From the NCBI RefSeq assembly GCF_003255815.1, contig NC_037672.1, positions 107,770,686 through 107,834,685 on the forward strand: 64,000 nt of DNA, written 5' to 3'. Shown here piece after piece: positions 22,403-33,640 of this stretch. Made by a program: the position numbers and the translations under genes. A model generated the notes under the pieces. The model saw nothing but the letters and a program-made list of their open reading frames with translations, searched no databases and had not been told where the DNA came from. Source of the stretch: Theropithecus gelada. Its lineage: Eukaryota > Chordata > Mammalia > Primates > Cercopithecidae. Within the stretch, counting starts at the first letter, position 1; the number at the start of each line of letters is the position of its first letter.

Positions 22403-22704
22403 TTTTTTTTTTTTTTTTTTTTTTTTGAGACAGTCTCACTCTGTTTCCCAGGCTGGAGTGCAATGGTGCGATCTCGGCTCACTGCAACCTCTGCCTACGG
22501 AGTTCAGGTGATTCTCCTGCCTCAGCCTCCTGAGTAGCTGGAATTACAGGCGTGCACCACCACGCCCAGCTAATTTTTGTATTTTTAGTAGAAACAGGGT
22601 TTCACCATGTTGGCCAGGATGGTCTCGATCTCCTGACCTCGTGATCTGCCCACCTCGACCTCCCAAAGTGCTGGGATTACAGGCATGAGCCACTGTGCCC
22701 GGCC
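22403..22704 (-). mobile_element. Full-length Alu, inverted partner
   Basis: An antisense Alu with a T tail of about 24. It starts about 40 bp after the sense AluY, forming a tail-to-tail inverted repeat. Confidence 0.95.
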
Positions 22705-23050
22705 AAAATCTGGATTTTTAAGTGCCTATCACATTTCCTTCTTATATTTTATAAAAATCCAATTTATTCCTCTTAACTCTTATACTCATGGTTCATTTAG
22801 TTAAACTTTTATAGATATCTACCTTGGGATGTGAGGCTCTTTTTATATAATTATTTGCACTCCTGTAATTTACATAAAATACTTAATATCTTTTATATGT
22901 ACCTTGAAATCCTCCAAGATCAATAACGAATGTTTGTTGATATAATACATTTTATGGGACAGGTTTATTTGTATCTCCCTAGTAATTCATAATGGCAATA
23001 TGGGATTTAGGGCTGAGGTTCATATTCCTTGAGAATTTATCAACTGTGGC
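22705..23050. other. Unrecognised, AT-rich stretch
   Basis: No gene or repeat recognised. Confidence 0.5.
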
Positions 23051-23059
23051 AGGTATTAA

Positions 23060-23235
23060 CCAGCTTAATAGATGATGATTTAATTGAATCCTCACAGCAA
23101 TCTTGTGAAGTTTGTACCATTATCATTCCCACTTTCTATATTTAAAAAGAAAGTAAGAAAGAAACAAAGAAAACATGTTTTAAAGAATTTAAGCAACTTG
23201 CCCAAAGTCAGAATTAGTGGATGGAACCGTAACCC
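23060..23235 (-). mobile_element. MIR element
   Basis: Antisense MIR order: gaatcctcacagcaatc, gtaccattatcattcccac, aagcaacttgcccaaagtc, then a decayed end. Confidence 0.75.
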
Positions 23236-23546
23236 AGATATAATATTTTTCTTCCTAGAAATTGTGATGTTCAGAGAGGTCTAAAGTGAAATAGTCAAGA
23301 ACTGAATATTTTTCTCTTCTGAGGCAGTTATTAGTTTCTGGATTAGTTGTTTATTTGCAAAATTAAGAACACACCAAAAAAGCCTTTCCCTTTTACAAAA
23401 CAAAATGGTGTCAGACTTAAAAAAATTTTTTCTGCAATTAGGTGGACAGCAAAGTTCAGTAGGGGGAAAAAATCAGATGCGATTCCTGTATTGACAACCT
23501 CTGTAGATAGGACCAGAATGAAAGTGCAACATGTAACTGTATTTAG
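23236..23546. other. Unrecognised stretch
   Basis: No gene or repeat recognised. The 79- and 153-codon frames touching this stretch owe their length to the adjoining Alu. Confidence 0.5.
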
Positions 23547-23558
23547 AGTAGTATTTCC

Positions 23559-23732
23559 GACCGGGCACTGTGACTCATGCCTATAATCCCAGCATTTTGG
23601 GAGGCGGAGGCAGGAGAATTGCTTGAACCCGGGAGGCAGAGGTTGCAGCGAGCCGAGATCGTGCCACTGCACTCCAGCCTGGGCGACAGAGCAAGATTCC
23701 GTCTCAAAAAAAAAGAAAAAAGAAAAAAAAAA
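23559..23732 (+). mobile_element. Monomer-like Alu (about 175 bp)
   Basis: The Alu head through gcattttgggaggcggagg is joined directly to the distal right arm (gaattgcttgaacccggg) and an A-rich tail. The flanks gtagtatttcc and gtagtattccc suggest it inserted as this short form, or shrank later. Confidence 0.85.
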
Positions 23733-24262
23733 GTAGTATTCCCTTTCCAGTTGTGCTCTTTGCTCAGACTTAATGTCAGCTTGCTGGCACCAAAGAAGAT
23801 ACATGAAGAAATTATGACTTAGATCCCTGCATCTCCCGTGGGGTAAATACAGGTCAACTAGTTAGGATGCAAGAAAAAAATAAATTCACCCACTTGAGGT
23901 TTGTTTTTCAGTTTAGAAATCTCTAGAACTGTGGAAATAGCTATGCAATCCTGGGATGATGTGGGGGTTTGGGTCAGAACTCCCAGGTGCAAGCTAAGCA
24001 ATTACCTGAGTTCTATTCTCTTACGAAACAGGGATCAGGTGTTCTTTAGCTATCTGGACCAATAGATGCCCTACATACTGTAAGTAACTAATAAAGCCTG
24101 ATTCTGTGTTGATTATGTTGGCCAAGGACTGCTAAATTTACATCAGGAGTTCCTATACTGGTCCATGGACCTAGTGAGTCTAAGTTTATTGCAACAGGTC
24201 CCTACCTTTATGTGCTTGCCATAGACTGAGAGTAATATGCATCATAAAATATATGCACGTTA
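23733..24262. other. Unrecognised stretch
   Basis: Single-copy-looking sequence without gene features. Confidence 0.5.
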
Positions 24263-24264
24263 TC

Positions 24265-24876
24265 TTTTTTTTTTTTTTTAAGACAGTCTTTCTCTATCAC
24301 TCAGACTGGAGTGCAGTGGCATGAACATGGCTCACGCTGCAGCCTTGACCTCCTGGGCTCAAGAGATCCTCCCACAATGCCTCCCAAGTAGCTGAGACTA
24401 CTACTACTAATGTGTGCTGCTACACAAAACTAATTTTTAAGATTTTGGGGCCAGGCATGGTAGCTTATGCGTATAATCCCATCACTTTGGGAGGCTGAGG
24501 TGGGCAGATCACCTGAGGTCAGGAGTTCAAGACCAGCCTGGTCAATATGGCAAAACTCCATCTCTGCTAAAAATACAAAAATTAGCTGGGTGTGGTGGCA
24601 CGCACCTGTAGTCCCAGCTACTTGGGAGGCTGAGGCAGGAAGATCGCTCGAACCTAGGAGGTGGAGGTTGCAGTGAGCAAAGATAGTGCCACTGTACTCC
24701 AGCCTGGGAGACAGAGTGAGCCTCCATCTCAAATAAATAAATAAATAAATACAATTTTTTTTTTGTAGAGACAGGATCTTGCCCGGGCTGGTCTCGAACC
24801 TCTGGGCTCAATCAATCCTCATGTCTTGGTTTCCCAAAATGCTTGGATTACAGGTGTGAGCCATCTCACCCAGTCT
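24265..24876 (-). mobile_element. Old Alu split by a younger Alu
   Basis: The right arm lies at 24265-24443 and the left arm at 24757-24876 (gtagagacaggatcttgcc to ccatctcacccag). Both are antisense and diverged like AluJ. The sense Alu at 24449-24751 separates them. The right arm also holds a small ctactacta expansion. Confidence 0.88.
24449..24751 (+). mobile_element. Alu nested in an Alu
   Basis: A full-length sense Alu with an AATA tail (about four units), inserted near the middle A-rich region of the older antisense Alu. Confidence 0.93.
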
Positions 24877-24999
24877 CTTCTACATGTATGAAGATGCAAT
24901 TAATGTAATTAATTATTACAATTAATAATTAATAACATAATGTAATTAATAAACTACAGAAATGCCACCTGTTAACTGAATTCACAGTGACTTTTTGAC

Positions 25000-25235
25000 T
25001 ATACAGGGTTATGGCATGGAGGCCAGCCTTTGGAATCAGACAGACTGGGCAATCTAACCTAGCCATTTGGTAAATTAGACAAGATCCTTAAAATTTCCAG
25101 ACTTCACTTTCCTCATCTATAAAATGGAGTTATTGCATGGAGTTGTTATAAGAATTAAATGAGACAATGTATGTAAGGTCTTAACATAATTCTTGGCCTA
25201 GAGCAGATGCTCAATAAATGATATCTATTATTATT
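25000..25235 (+). mobile_element. MIR, nearly complete
   Basis: The longest MIR in the window: ggaatcagacagactggg, then ttcctcatctataaaatgg, gttgttataagaattaaatg, and gatgctcaataaatgata at the end. Confidence 0.88.
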
Positions 25236-25690
25236 TCTATCAACATGTGCTTCTCTAAATCAACCGATAGTCTCATGTAGGAGTCTATCTGGGTCTTTTT
25301 CTCATTCATCTATTGGGATGGTGCAAATTTCTTACCTATTTGCAGATGTTTTCCCTGTCAATTAGACATCAGTACTCTATCATGTGTGTTGAAAATATTT
25401 TATTCTCTAGTACAATTTTTGCAGCTTCTAATAAGCCTACTGTGTAGGTTTTGTGTGTTTCCAGAGTTAGAAACAAATATTGAAAATAGTTCAGGGCAAA
25501 AGAGACGTATTTTCCATCCCCATGTAAGTTAAAAAAGAAAAGCTCTTTACAAATATTCAGTGCGTCAGTGTTCCCTGAGAGTAAGAGGAGGTGATGAAGA
25601 GGAAAAAGGTAAATTATGTCAATAGGATTCATCCTGTTCAATGGTCTAAAGTTAAGAGGAATGTCTCTTTTTGGCTAAAAATACACACTC
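25236..25690. other. Unrecognised stretch
   Basis: No gene. A 90-codon minus frame at 25369-25641 has a hydrophobic patch but no recognisable family. Confidence 0.45.
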
Positions 25691-25699
25691 TCTGGCCTG

Positions 25700-25865
25700 C
25701 GAGTGGGAGGAGGAGTCAAGTGTGGTGGTGAAGAAGATGGATCCAGAGTATCTGGATTTAGATTTTGACTTTACAACTAAAGAATTGAGAGCTCTTGGGC
25801 CGACTACTTAACATCAGTGTGCTTCAGCTTCACATCTGTAGTTTGGAATGATGATAGAAAATATA
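25700..25865 (+). mobile_element. MIR fossil
   Basis: Decayed sense MIR: tctggatttagattttgac, then cgactacttaacatcag and gcttcacatctgtag. Confidence 0.6.
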
Positions 25866-25904
25866 CAAGCAGGTGTCATGGGAGGAAGGCTGCTGGGGAG
25901 CCAT

Positions 25905-26425
25905 GGTCAGGAAGTTGAATAGTGTCCCTTCCTCCAAATTCATGTCCACCTGGAACATCAGAATGGGACCTTATTTGGAGTAAGGGACTTTGCAGATATA
26001 ATAAAGGTCAGGATCTAAATGAGGTGATACTAGATTGGTGGGCGGGGGGGCTAAATCTGATGAAAGTGAGTTTATAAGAAATAGAGGACACAAAGAGAGA
26101 CAAGAGGGTGATGTGAAGATGGAGGCAGAGATTGGAGTGATGTGTCTACAAGCCAAGGAATGCCACAGTTTGCCAGCAACCACCAGAAGCTAGGAGAGCC
26201 GTATGGGACAATTTCTTCCTCAGAGCCTCTAGGAGCCAACTCTGCAGACATCTTGATCTTTTTTTCTCCTTAGACTGATTGGTAGTATTTTGATTATTTT
26301 TTTCCTGACACCTGGATTTTGGGCTTCTAGCCTCCAGAATGACATGAGAATACATTTTTTGTTATTTTAAGCCATCGAGTTTGATCAAGTTTGTGGTAAT
26401 TATTATGGCACCCTAGGAAACTTTG
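25905..26425 (+). mobile_element. MaLR-type solo LTR (MLT1-like)
   Basis: Contains gggaccttatttggagtaag, gaagatggaggcagagattg, gccaaggaatgccacag, accaccagaagctagg and ttaagccatcgagtttg in MLT1 order. A gggcggggggg run at 26041-26050 and a T-rich insertion near 26260-26310 are local oddities. Confidence 0.75.
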
Positions 26426-26928
26426 GCTTCAGGAATCATCGTTCCTGCGATCAAGGGATTTTTAATCTCCTACGTGGGAGAGGATGATGAGCTAAGGGCC
26501 TGAGGTTTATAAAAGCTTTGATAACAAGGACTTCAAGAGGTTAGGAGACAAGAGAGAGAAATCATCTCTGTGAACAGGGAAGGCTTTAAGGAGGAAGTAG
26601 TTTGTAAGTATCCAAAGACTAGACTGATTTTGACGGATAAGAATGGAACAGGTGGGGTTAAGAGGGAAGGATATTGATATTCCAAACAGAGGGAACTGCT
26701 GGAGAAATGCAGCAGAGATAGCAAAGTCTGAGGTGGTCAGATGACATCAAGTGGTTCAGCTTGGTTGAAGTTGGCCTAAGGAAAGAGGCCTGGAAAAGCA
26801 GATTAGTGTTAGAAGTTTCCGAAAACAATGTATGTGTATTTTAACATATTTGTATGTCACAAAAATTGGGGGCTGGTATGAAGATCCTCCAGCATAGTAC
26901 TGCTATTTTATATATAGAAAGAAAATTA
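26426..26928. other. Unrecognised, purine-rich stretch
   Basis: Reads like an ancient mammalian repeat of the 'aagaggaagtag' kind, but I cannot place it. No gene. Confidence 0.4.
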
Positions 26929-27230
26929 GGCTGGGTGAGGTGGTTCACGCCTTGTAATTCCACCACTTTGGAAGACTGAGGTGGGAGGATCACTTGAGCT
27001 CAGGAGTTTGAGACCAGCCTGGGCAACATGGCGAGACGCCATTTCTACAAAACATTTAAAAAAAATTAGGAGGGCTTGGTGGTGGGTGCCTGTAGTCCCA
27101 TCTACTTGGGAGGTTGAGGGAGGAGGTTCATTTGAGCCCAGGAGTTCGAGGATGAGGTGGGCCATGATTACACCACCGCACTCCATCCAGCCTGGGCAAC
27201 AAAGCTAGACTGTCTCAAAAAAACAAAAAA
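26929..27230 (+). mobile_element. Full-length old Alu
   Basis: A diverged sense Alu (ggctgggtgaggtggttc) with a CAAAAAA tail. The next Alu is inserted at this tail. Confidence 0.92.
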
Positions 27231-27232
27231 TT

Positions 27233-27511
27233 GGCCGGGCGCGGTGGCTCAAGCCTGTAATCCCAGCACTTTGGGAGGCCGAGACAGGTGGATCACGAGG
27301 TCAGGAGATCCAGACCATCCTGGCTAACACGGTGAAACCCCGTCTCTACTAAAAAATACAAAAAACTAGCTGGGCGAGGTGGCGGACGCCTGTAGTCCCA
27401 GCTACTCGGGAGGCTGAGGCAGGAGGATGGCGTGAACCCGGGAGGCGGAGCTTGCAGTGAGCTGAGATCCGGCCACTGCACTCCAGCCTGGGCGACAGAG
27501 CGAGACTCCGT

Positions 27512-27540
<29 letters not shown>
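27233..27540 (+). mobile_element. AluY, Old World monkey type
   Basis: A young sense AluY with gcggtggctcaagcctg and gctgagatccggccactg, and a tail of about 30 A. It is inserted at the tail of the preceding Alu. Confidence 0.95.
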
Positions 27541-27544
<4 letters not shown>

Positions 27545-27715
27545 AAATTAAAAAAATAAATAAATAAAAGGAAATTAAAGGATAAATTTACTTTCCCTAA
27601 AGTCAGATAGCTAAGTCTGTAAAACAGCCAGGACTAAAATCTGTATGCTTTGTTTAGTAGTCATCTTTGCACTAAATCTTTCTGTCTTTCAAATACTCCT
27701 CTTCTGACTTAAATT
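27541..27715. other. Probable MIR trace
   Basis: cctaaagtcagatagctaag then aaacagccaggactaaaatc resemble the antisense MIR core. Weak. Confidence 0.4.
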
Positions 27716-27968
27716 TTTTTTTTTTTTTCCTCAAGACAGAGTCTCGCACTGTCGCCCGGGCTGGAGTGCAGTGGCACCATCTCGGCTCACTGCAAACTCT
27801 GCCTCCCGGTTCAATTTTTCTGCCTCAGCCTCCCAAGTAACTGGGATTACAGGCACCTGCCACCAAGCCTGGCTAATTTTTTGTAGTTTTAGTAGAAACA
27901 GGGTTTCACTGTGTTGGCCAGGCTGATCTCAAACTCCTGACCTCATGATCTGCCCACCTTGGCCTCAC
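27716..27968 (-). mobile_element. Alu, 5'-truncated
   Basis: Antisense Alu that stops inside the left arm at ccaccttggcctcac, so the Alu head is missing. Confidence 0.92.
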
Positions 27969-28526
27969 AAATTTTTAAAATTTTACTACTAAATATAAAT
28001 TAACTGTTATTTTTTGAGTCCCAGTTATTTATATTCAATATTAGCTACCTATCTGGTTATGGTTAAAAACACACACAATAAATCTTTTCATAAAAATTCT
28101 TAGTGGTGTTGCAGGGCACCACTCCCAACATTCCCTCTCGTCTTTCCTAACCTTACTGTATGTCCTGTAATTGAAAATAAGTCTAGAAAAATCACGATTT
28201 TAAATGTTTAGCTTCTAATATTATGTTACATGATAAGTTGTTCAGTATAGAAAATTACAAATAGAAAAGTGACTCATTTCACAGCTCAGGTATTCCTGTT
28301 TCCTTTTTTCTTTTTTTTTTTTTAAATGAAATCAAGTTCATGGTAAGAAAATTCTAGCACTACAGAAAAATAAAGTATAGAAACCCTCTCTTGTTTGCTC
28401 TCAGGTCCTTCCTCAATGTATACATCACCAATTAATTCTTGTTTGTCTTTCCAGAAAAAAAAAAAAAAAAAAAGAAGGTCTGTGTAGATGTTTCTCTCCT
28501 TTTATTTATTTATTTATTTATTTTTA
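27969..28526. other. Unrecognised, with poly-A and TTTA runs
   Basis: AT-rich sequence. Holds an A run at about 28456-28473 and a (TTTA)n run next to the following Alu. No gene. Confidence 0.5.
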
Positions 28527-28618
28527 GCCAGTGTCTTGCTCTGTTGCCTTAGGCTGGAGTGCGGTAACACTAACATGGTTCAGGACCACAGGCTTGTGCC
28601 ACCACACCTGGCTAATAA

Positions 28619-28649
<31 letters not shown>

Positions 28650-28774
28650 TTCTTTTTGTAGAGACAGGGTTTCACTATGTTGCCTAGGCAGTCTTGAACT
28701 CCTGGGCTCAAGCAATCCTCCTTCCCCGGCCTCCCAAATGACTGGCATTACAGGTGTGTGCCACCACATCCGGC
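28527..28774 (-). mobile_element. Old Alu with internal TTA microsatellite
   Basis: A diverged antisense Alu whose middle A-rich linker has grown into (TTA)n, about nine units at 28624-28650. Part of the right arm is deleted. Confidence 0.88.
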
Positions 28775-29017
28775 CTTACATGTTTTCCTCTTTTTTTTCC
28801 CCAGACCACTACAATGAGAGATGTTTTTTCTTAATGTAACACTATATACACAATGTCCTGTGCCTTGCTTTTTCATTTTCCTTAAACATTTTTCAGAAAT
28901 CTCTTTTGATATTGCAACCTACAGAGCCATTTTTTTAAAGACTTTATACTAGTCAATTATAAGGGTGTGTCTCCATTTATTTAATCAGCCTCCTATTTGT
29001 TAGTCCACCCAACTGGA
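28775..29017. other. Old LINE-like sequence flanking the provirus
   Basis: ccttaaacatttttcagaaa and ttatttaatcagcctcct resemble the antisense 3' part of an old L1M-type repeat. Probably the provirus integration site, but I cannot confirm it without a 3' flank. Confidence 0.4.
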
Positions 29018-29396
29018 CTGTTTCCCCCTCCCATAGACCTAAGCCTCAAAGGCCAAAAGTAAGACCCCCTACCCCAAACCCTCCTGTAACTGTCTGACCA
29101 CAGGCCAGCTGTTCCAGGATGCGGTCAAGAAGTCTGCCTTACACAACAGAACTGGCCAGAAAAACATCTCCAGGAAGCAGTCAGACACCTGGCACAAAGG
29201 AACCCCCTCTTTTCTTTTTCCTTCACCCTGACCTACTTCTACCCCTTGTGAAACCTTGCTATAGCCTGTAAGTGGGGCTGCCTCCTCTGCTTTTGTCAAG
29301 AGGTAGCCCAGCAGGACTGACAATGAATCAGTTTGCCTGAACTTAGGTCTATTGGCCTCATTCCTTTCTCAGCTGTCCTTCCAATTATCCCTTACA
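29018..29396 (+). mobile_element. Provirus 5' LTR (class I ERV)
   Basis: Ends ttatcccttaca at 29396, immediately before the primer binding site, as expected of an LTR. The start is tentatively tgtttccccctccc at 29018. The start is uncertain because no second LTR is left to compare. No clear TATA box, although ttgctatagcctg is a possible degenerate one. Confidence 0.7.
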
Positions 29397-29399
29397 TTT

Positions 29400-29416
29400 T
29401 GGTGCCAAAACCCAGG
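29400..29416 (+). other. Primer binding site, tRNA-Phe type
   Basis: tggtgccaaaacccagg matches the complement of the 3' end of tRNA-Phe at 15 of 17 positions. Both differences are G-to-A at positions that would be CpG, which fits methylation decay. A Phe primer points to the HERV-F/H-like branch of class I elements. The family is inference. Confidence 0.75.
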
Positions 29417-29570
29417 AAGGTGGTAGAGTTCGGCCTCCCTTTCTCCCTCTCTCCTTCCCTCCCCGCTTCCCCTGGCCTAACTCCCCCTTCCAGAACCTGC
29501 AGGAGACCCAGAGGATTTCCTACTCCTTTCCATTGCTGGCAGACACATCCAACACCAGGGCCACCTCAGC

Positions 29571-31760
29571 AATGAGTAAAGGAGACTTCTGCCTTCTGTC
29601 TGGAACCCTTGTCCGCTCTTTCCTTACCGAAAGACTCCACGCTGGGCCAAGGGTTTCCTCCTCCCAGCCTCCAAGCCCTCGATATCTCCCTTTCAGGGAT
29701 ACCTGAATGGGGGATTATCGCACCTCTCCAACTTGAACTGTGGGACAGAAGATGCCTTCTTCCATCATTCTAGTCTCCAGCCAAGTCTTCCATCTCCACC
29801 CTTCCCTCACTCATTCTACCATGGGAGCCTCTCAGTCCACTCCCTCAAAGATGTCCCCCCCTTAGATGTCTCCTCTACAACCTTAATGCCCCTGGCCTCT
29901 GTTCCAAAATTCACCCCAAAAGGCTCATCTTTTATTGTAACACAGCCTGGCCTCAGTATAAATTGGACAATGGCTCCCATTGGCCTGAAAATGGCACAAT
30001 AGATTTTAACATCCTCAGGGACCTAGACAACTTTTGCCATCGCAATGGAAAGTGGTCTGAAAGTGGTCCCTTATGTTCAGGCCTTTTTTGCCCTCTCTAG
30101 CCGCCCCTCCCTTTGTCAGTCCTGTTCTGCTTTCCAAATCCTCCTCACCCACTCCAAGCCAGACTCATCCTCAGCTTCCCTTCCTTCTGTCAAATCCTCC
30201 GCCTTTGACCTTGCTGACTTCCCCACTCCCCATCAACATAATAATCCTCTCCCCTTTATCATGACCCTCCACCCTACACCCCTGCTCCTGCCCTCCCTCT
30301 TCCCCCACCCTCTCTCCAAACCACCCAGCTTCTGACTCTGATTCCTCCCCATTTCCACCTCATACCCACTCTTGAACTCAGCATGCCCAACAACCAGCCC
30401 CCATACTTCCCCTCCAAGAGGTGGCTAGAGTCGAAGGCATCATTCACGTTCATGTTCCCTTCTCCCTCTCTGACCTCTCCCAAATTGAAAAACGTCTAGG
30501 GTCCTTTTCCTGCAATCCCAACACTTGTATCAAAGAATTTAAATACCTTACCCAATCTTATGAACTCACTTGTTATGATCTCTACATTATCCTCTCTTCT
30601 ATCCTCCTTTCAGAAGAGAAGGAAAGAAAGTGGCTTGCAGCACAGGCACATGCCAACAATTGTCATCAGCAAGATCCTACTAAGCCCACAGGGACTGCTG
30701 CAGTTCCCCAGGAGGAATACCCCTGGGAGTACCAATCCACAGACCCCAGCCACGCATCTCATAACCATATGATTACTTGCCTCATCGCAGGCTTTAACAA
30801 AGCAGCCCATAAGGCCGTAAATTTTGAAAAACTCCACGAACTCTCCCAAAGAGCCAATGAAAACCCTGCCGAATTTCTTTCCCACCTTACAGAGGCCCTC
30901 CAAAAATATACCCTGTTGACCCCACCTGCCGGGAAGGAACTATTGTTCTTAATATCCATTTCATCTCTCAGTCTGCTCCTGACATATGGCACAAACTTAA
31001 AAAGATGGCCCTCAAACCCCACAACAAGACCTCCTTAACTTGGCTTTCAAAGTCTTCAATAACAGGGATGAGCAGATTAAATTAGACAAGGCCCAAAGAG
31101 ATCATGCTAAATACCAGCTTCTGGCAGCAGCTATCCATCAGCCTAGCCATAGTACCCAAGGGCACAAAAAAACCTGATGGCAGTAACCCCCGGGTCCTTG
31201 TTTTTTTTATTTTTTAATTTTTATTTATTTATTTTTTTGAGATGGAGTCTTGCTCTGTCGCCCAGGCTGGAGTGCAGTGGCGCGATCTCGGCTCACTGCA
31301 GCTCCACCTCCTGGGTTCTCGCCATTCTCCTGCCTCAGCCTCCTGAGTAGCTGGGACTACAGGCACCCGCCACCATGCCCAGCTAATATTTTGTATTTTC
31401 AATAGAGACGAGGTTTCACCGTGTTAGCCAAGACAGTCTTGATCTCCTGACCTCGTGATCTGCCTGTCTCGGCCTCCTGAAGTGTTGGGATTACAGGCGT
31501 GAGCCACCACACCCAGCCCCAGGCCTTGTTTTAAGTGCAGCAAAGAAGGTCACTGTGCCTGGGCATGTCCTAACCCAAGGACACCAAAAACTCCTTGCCC
31601 AGCTTGCCAACAGACTGGCCACTGTAAGTCTGATTGTCTTCTTAACAACCAGGCTAACAAACCAACTCCTCATAGCCCTGGCAAGGCAAAGAGTGAAAGA
31701 TTGCTCACCCTCCTGCAGCTCCTTGGCCTGGCCACTGAAGACTGAGGGAGCCCAGGGCCC
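29571..31760 (+). pseudogene. gag: Broken gag of a class I endogenous retrovirus
   Basis: Gag forms the virion core. A Pro/Ser-rich matrix-like part lies near 29.7-30.4 kb in shifting frames. The capsid part is the best-kept piece, a 205-codon frame at 30421-31038, with a major-homology-like segment around 30830-30910 (FEKLHELSQRANENPAEF). A frameshift near 30940-31000 moves the end of capsid to another frame. Two CCHC zinc knuckles follow in one frame: C-X2-C-X4-H-X4-C at 31527-31568 and again at 31596-31637. An Alu at 31205-31523 interrupts the first. Several frameshifts and the Alu make this a dead gene. Confidence 0.88.
31205..31523 (-). mobile_element. Alu inserted in the gag zinc knuckle
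   Basis: A full-length antisense Alu flanked by a perfect 9-bp duplication, ccttgtttt, at 31196-31204 and 31524-31532. The duplicated 9 bases include the codon for the first cysteine of the first nucleocapsid zinc knuckle. Confidence 0.96.
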
Positions 31761-31774
31761 CTGGCTCCATCTGC

Positions 31775-32160
31775 CATCACTGCATCGTAGCACAGGCTAA
31801 CTCTGCTAGTAGCAGGTAAGCCTATCTCCTTTTTAATTGATACCAGGGCCACCTACTCGACTTTGCCTGAATTTTCAGGACCCACTCATCCCTCTGTCTC
31901 TGTTGTGGCGGTTGATGGATTCGTCTCACATCTGCACGCCACTGAGGCCCTTACTTGTTCCTTGTTTAATACTATTTTTTCACACTCTTCCTTATCATGC
32001 CTCGTTGTCCCACCCCCATTCTAGGCCAATACCTTTTAGCTAAATTCAAAGCTTCCATCACTTTTTCCTGCCTCTCTCAACCAGAGTCCCTTCTGCTCCT
32101 CTCCGCTAGTCCAGCTCCTGACCCTTCTCCCCAGTACCTGCTTCCCTCCTCTCTCGTTAA
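31775..32160 (+). pseudogene. pro: Broken retroviral protease region
   Basis: Aspartic protease segment of the pol polyprotein, in the same frame as the two zinc knuckles. The active-site motif of retroviral proteases is D-T/S-G-A. Here 31839-31850 reads D-T-R-A (gat acc agg gcc), so the invariant glycine is replaced. Retroviral proteases act as dimers that cut Gag and Pol; this one would be inactive. A frame change separates it from reverse transcriptase. Confidence 0.78.
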
Positions 32161-32199
32161 CCCAGTGGTGTGGGATACCACCACCCCTTCCATAGCTGC

Positions 32200-33640
32200 A
32201 CACCATAACCCCAACAAAATCCAGTTAAAGGACCCCTCCAAATTTCCTAATGCTCCCCAATACCCCATCTCCCTAACCCATCAAAAGGGCCTCCAACCCA
32301 TTATAAACAAGCTCTACTCACACTGTCTTCTTATACCAACACGTTCTCCATATAACACCCCCATCCTCCCCATTAGAAAATCTGACAGCTTATACCAACT
32401 CATTCAGGACCTCTGAGTCATCAATAGGTTGTCCTTCCTATTCACCCCATAGTCCCTAACCCCTATACACTTCTCTCCCTCATCCCCTCCAACACCACCC
32501 ACTATATAGCAATTGATCTAAAGGATGCTTTCTTTACCATTCCCTTACACCCTAATTCCCAAGACCTCTTCGCCTTCACCTGGACTGACCCTGACACTCT
32601 TCAGTCACAACAACTCACATGGACTGTCCTCCTTCAAGGCTTCAGAGACAGCCCTCACTTCTTTGGACAAGCTCTAGCCCAAGACCTCAGCTCCTTAAAC
32701 CTTTCCTCCAGCTGCCTCCTCCAATACGTTGACGACCTCCTTCTTTGCAGCCCCTCCCTAGAGGACTCTCAAACTCACACCATCACCCTTCTAAACTTTC
32801 TTGCTAGCAAAGGATAGAGGGCCTCCCCTTCCAAAGCCCAATTATCCACCCCAACATTAATATACTTAGGAGTCCAACTCTCCCCTAGGGCCCGAGCCAT
32901 GACACCAGCACGAGCAACCTTAATAAACAGCTTGCCTCCGCCTTCCTCAAAAAATGAAATTCTCTCTTTTTTAGAACCGGCAGGTTTCTTTAAAATATGG
33001 ATTCCCAACTTTGCCCTCTTGGCTCGGCCCCTCTATAAAGCAGCCAAAAGTGCCTTCAATTAACCCCTAAGCCCCACACACAACGTATTTCCCAGTTTCC
33101 GTAAACTCCAAACTGCTCTCGTCACTGCACCTGCCGTGTCCTTACCCGACATCTCCCAACCCTTCGTTCTCTGTACTGCCGAAAACCAGGGAATAGCTCT
33201 CAGAGTCTTAGGGCAACAAAAGGGAAATCCTCCTCCCTTTGCCCCTGTGGCATACCTCTCTGAACAATTAGACAACACTGTCAAAGGGTGACCAACCTGT
33301 CTTACAGCATTAGCAGCAGTGGCTGTTTTAGCTCTGGAAAGCAAAAAACTAACATTTGGCCAAAGCACCACCATCTACAGCCCTCATAACTTACAGGATC
33401 TCCTCTCCTCTCGGGCGTTAAGCTCCCTCTCTCCTTCCCAAATTCAGTCACTCCATGCCCTCTTTATCAAAAATCCCAAATTCAGCCTCGCCAAAAGTGC
33501 CCCCCACAACTCAGCATCCCTACTCCCCATATCCTCTCCCCCTTCTACCCATTCTTGCACTGACATTCTGGATCACCTGCAGCCACACTTCCCCAACATC
33601 TCCTCCAAACCTCTCACTAACCCAGATGACTAACTCTTCA
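32200..33640 (+). pseudogene. pol: Broken reverse transcriptase and start of RNase H
   Basis: RT motifs occur in order. The region that precedes the palm motifs lies at 32275-32410 and ends in a stop. The first catalytic Asp box (AIDLKDAFF) is at 32509-32535, an LQGF-SP-type box lies near 32630-32660, and the YVDD box is intact at 32725-32736, in the same frame as the Asp box. A stop follows near 32816, and more stops near 33061 and 33290. The thumb/connection part continues in the same frame to a TAA at 33631-33633, three codons before the first RNase H aspartate (FIDGS). Length and order fit gammaretrovirus-like Pol. Confidence 0.9.

Noticed and set aside
30421..31038. 205-codon frame as a possible host gene
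   Set aside because: It is the capsid part of a class I endogenous gag, next to a primer binding site, zinc knuckles and pol.
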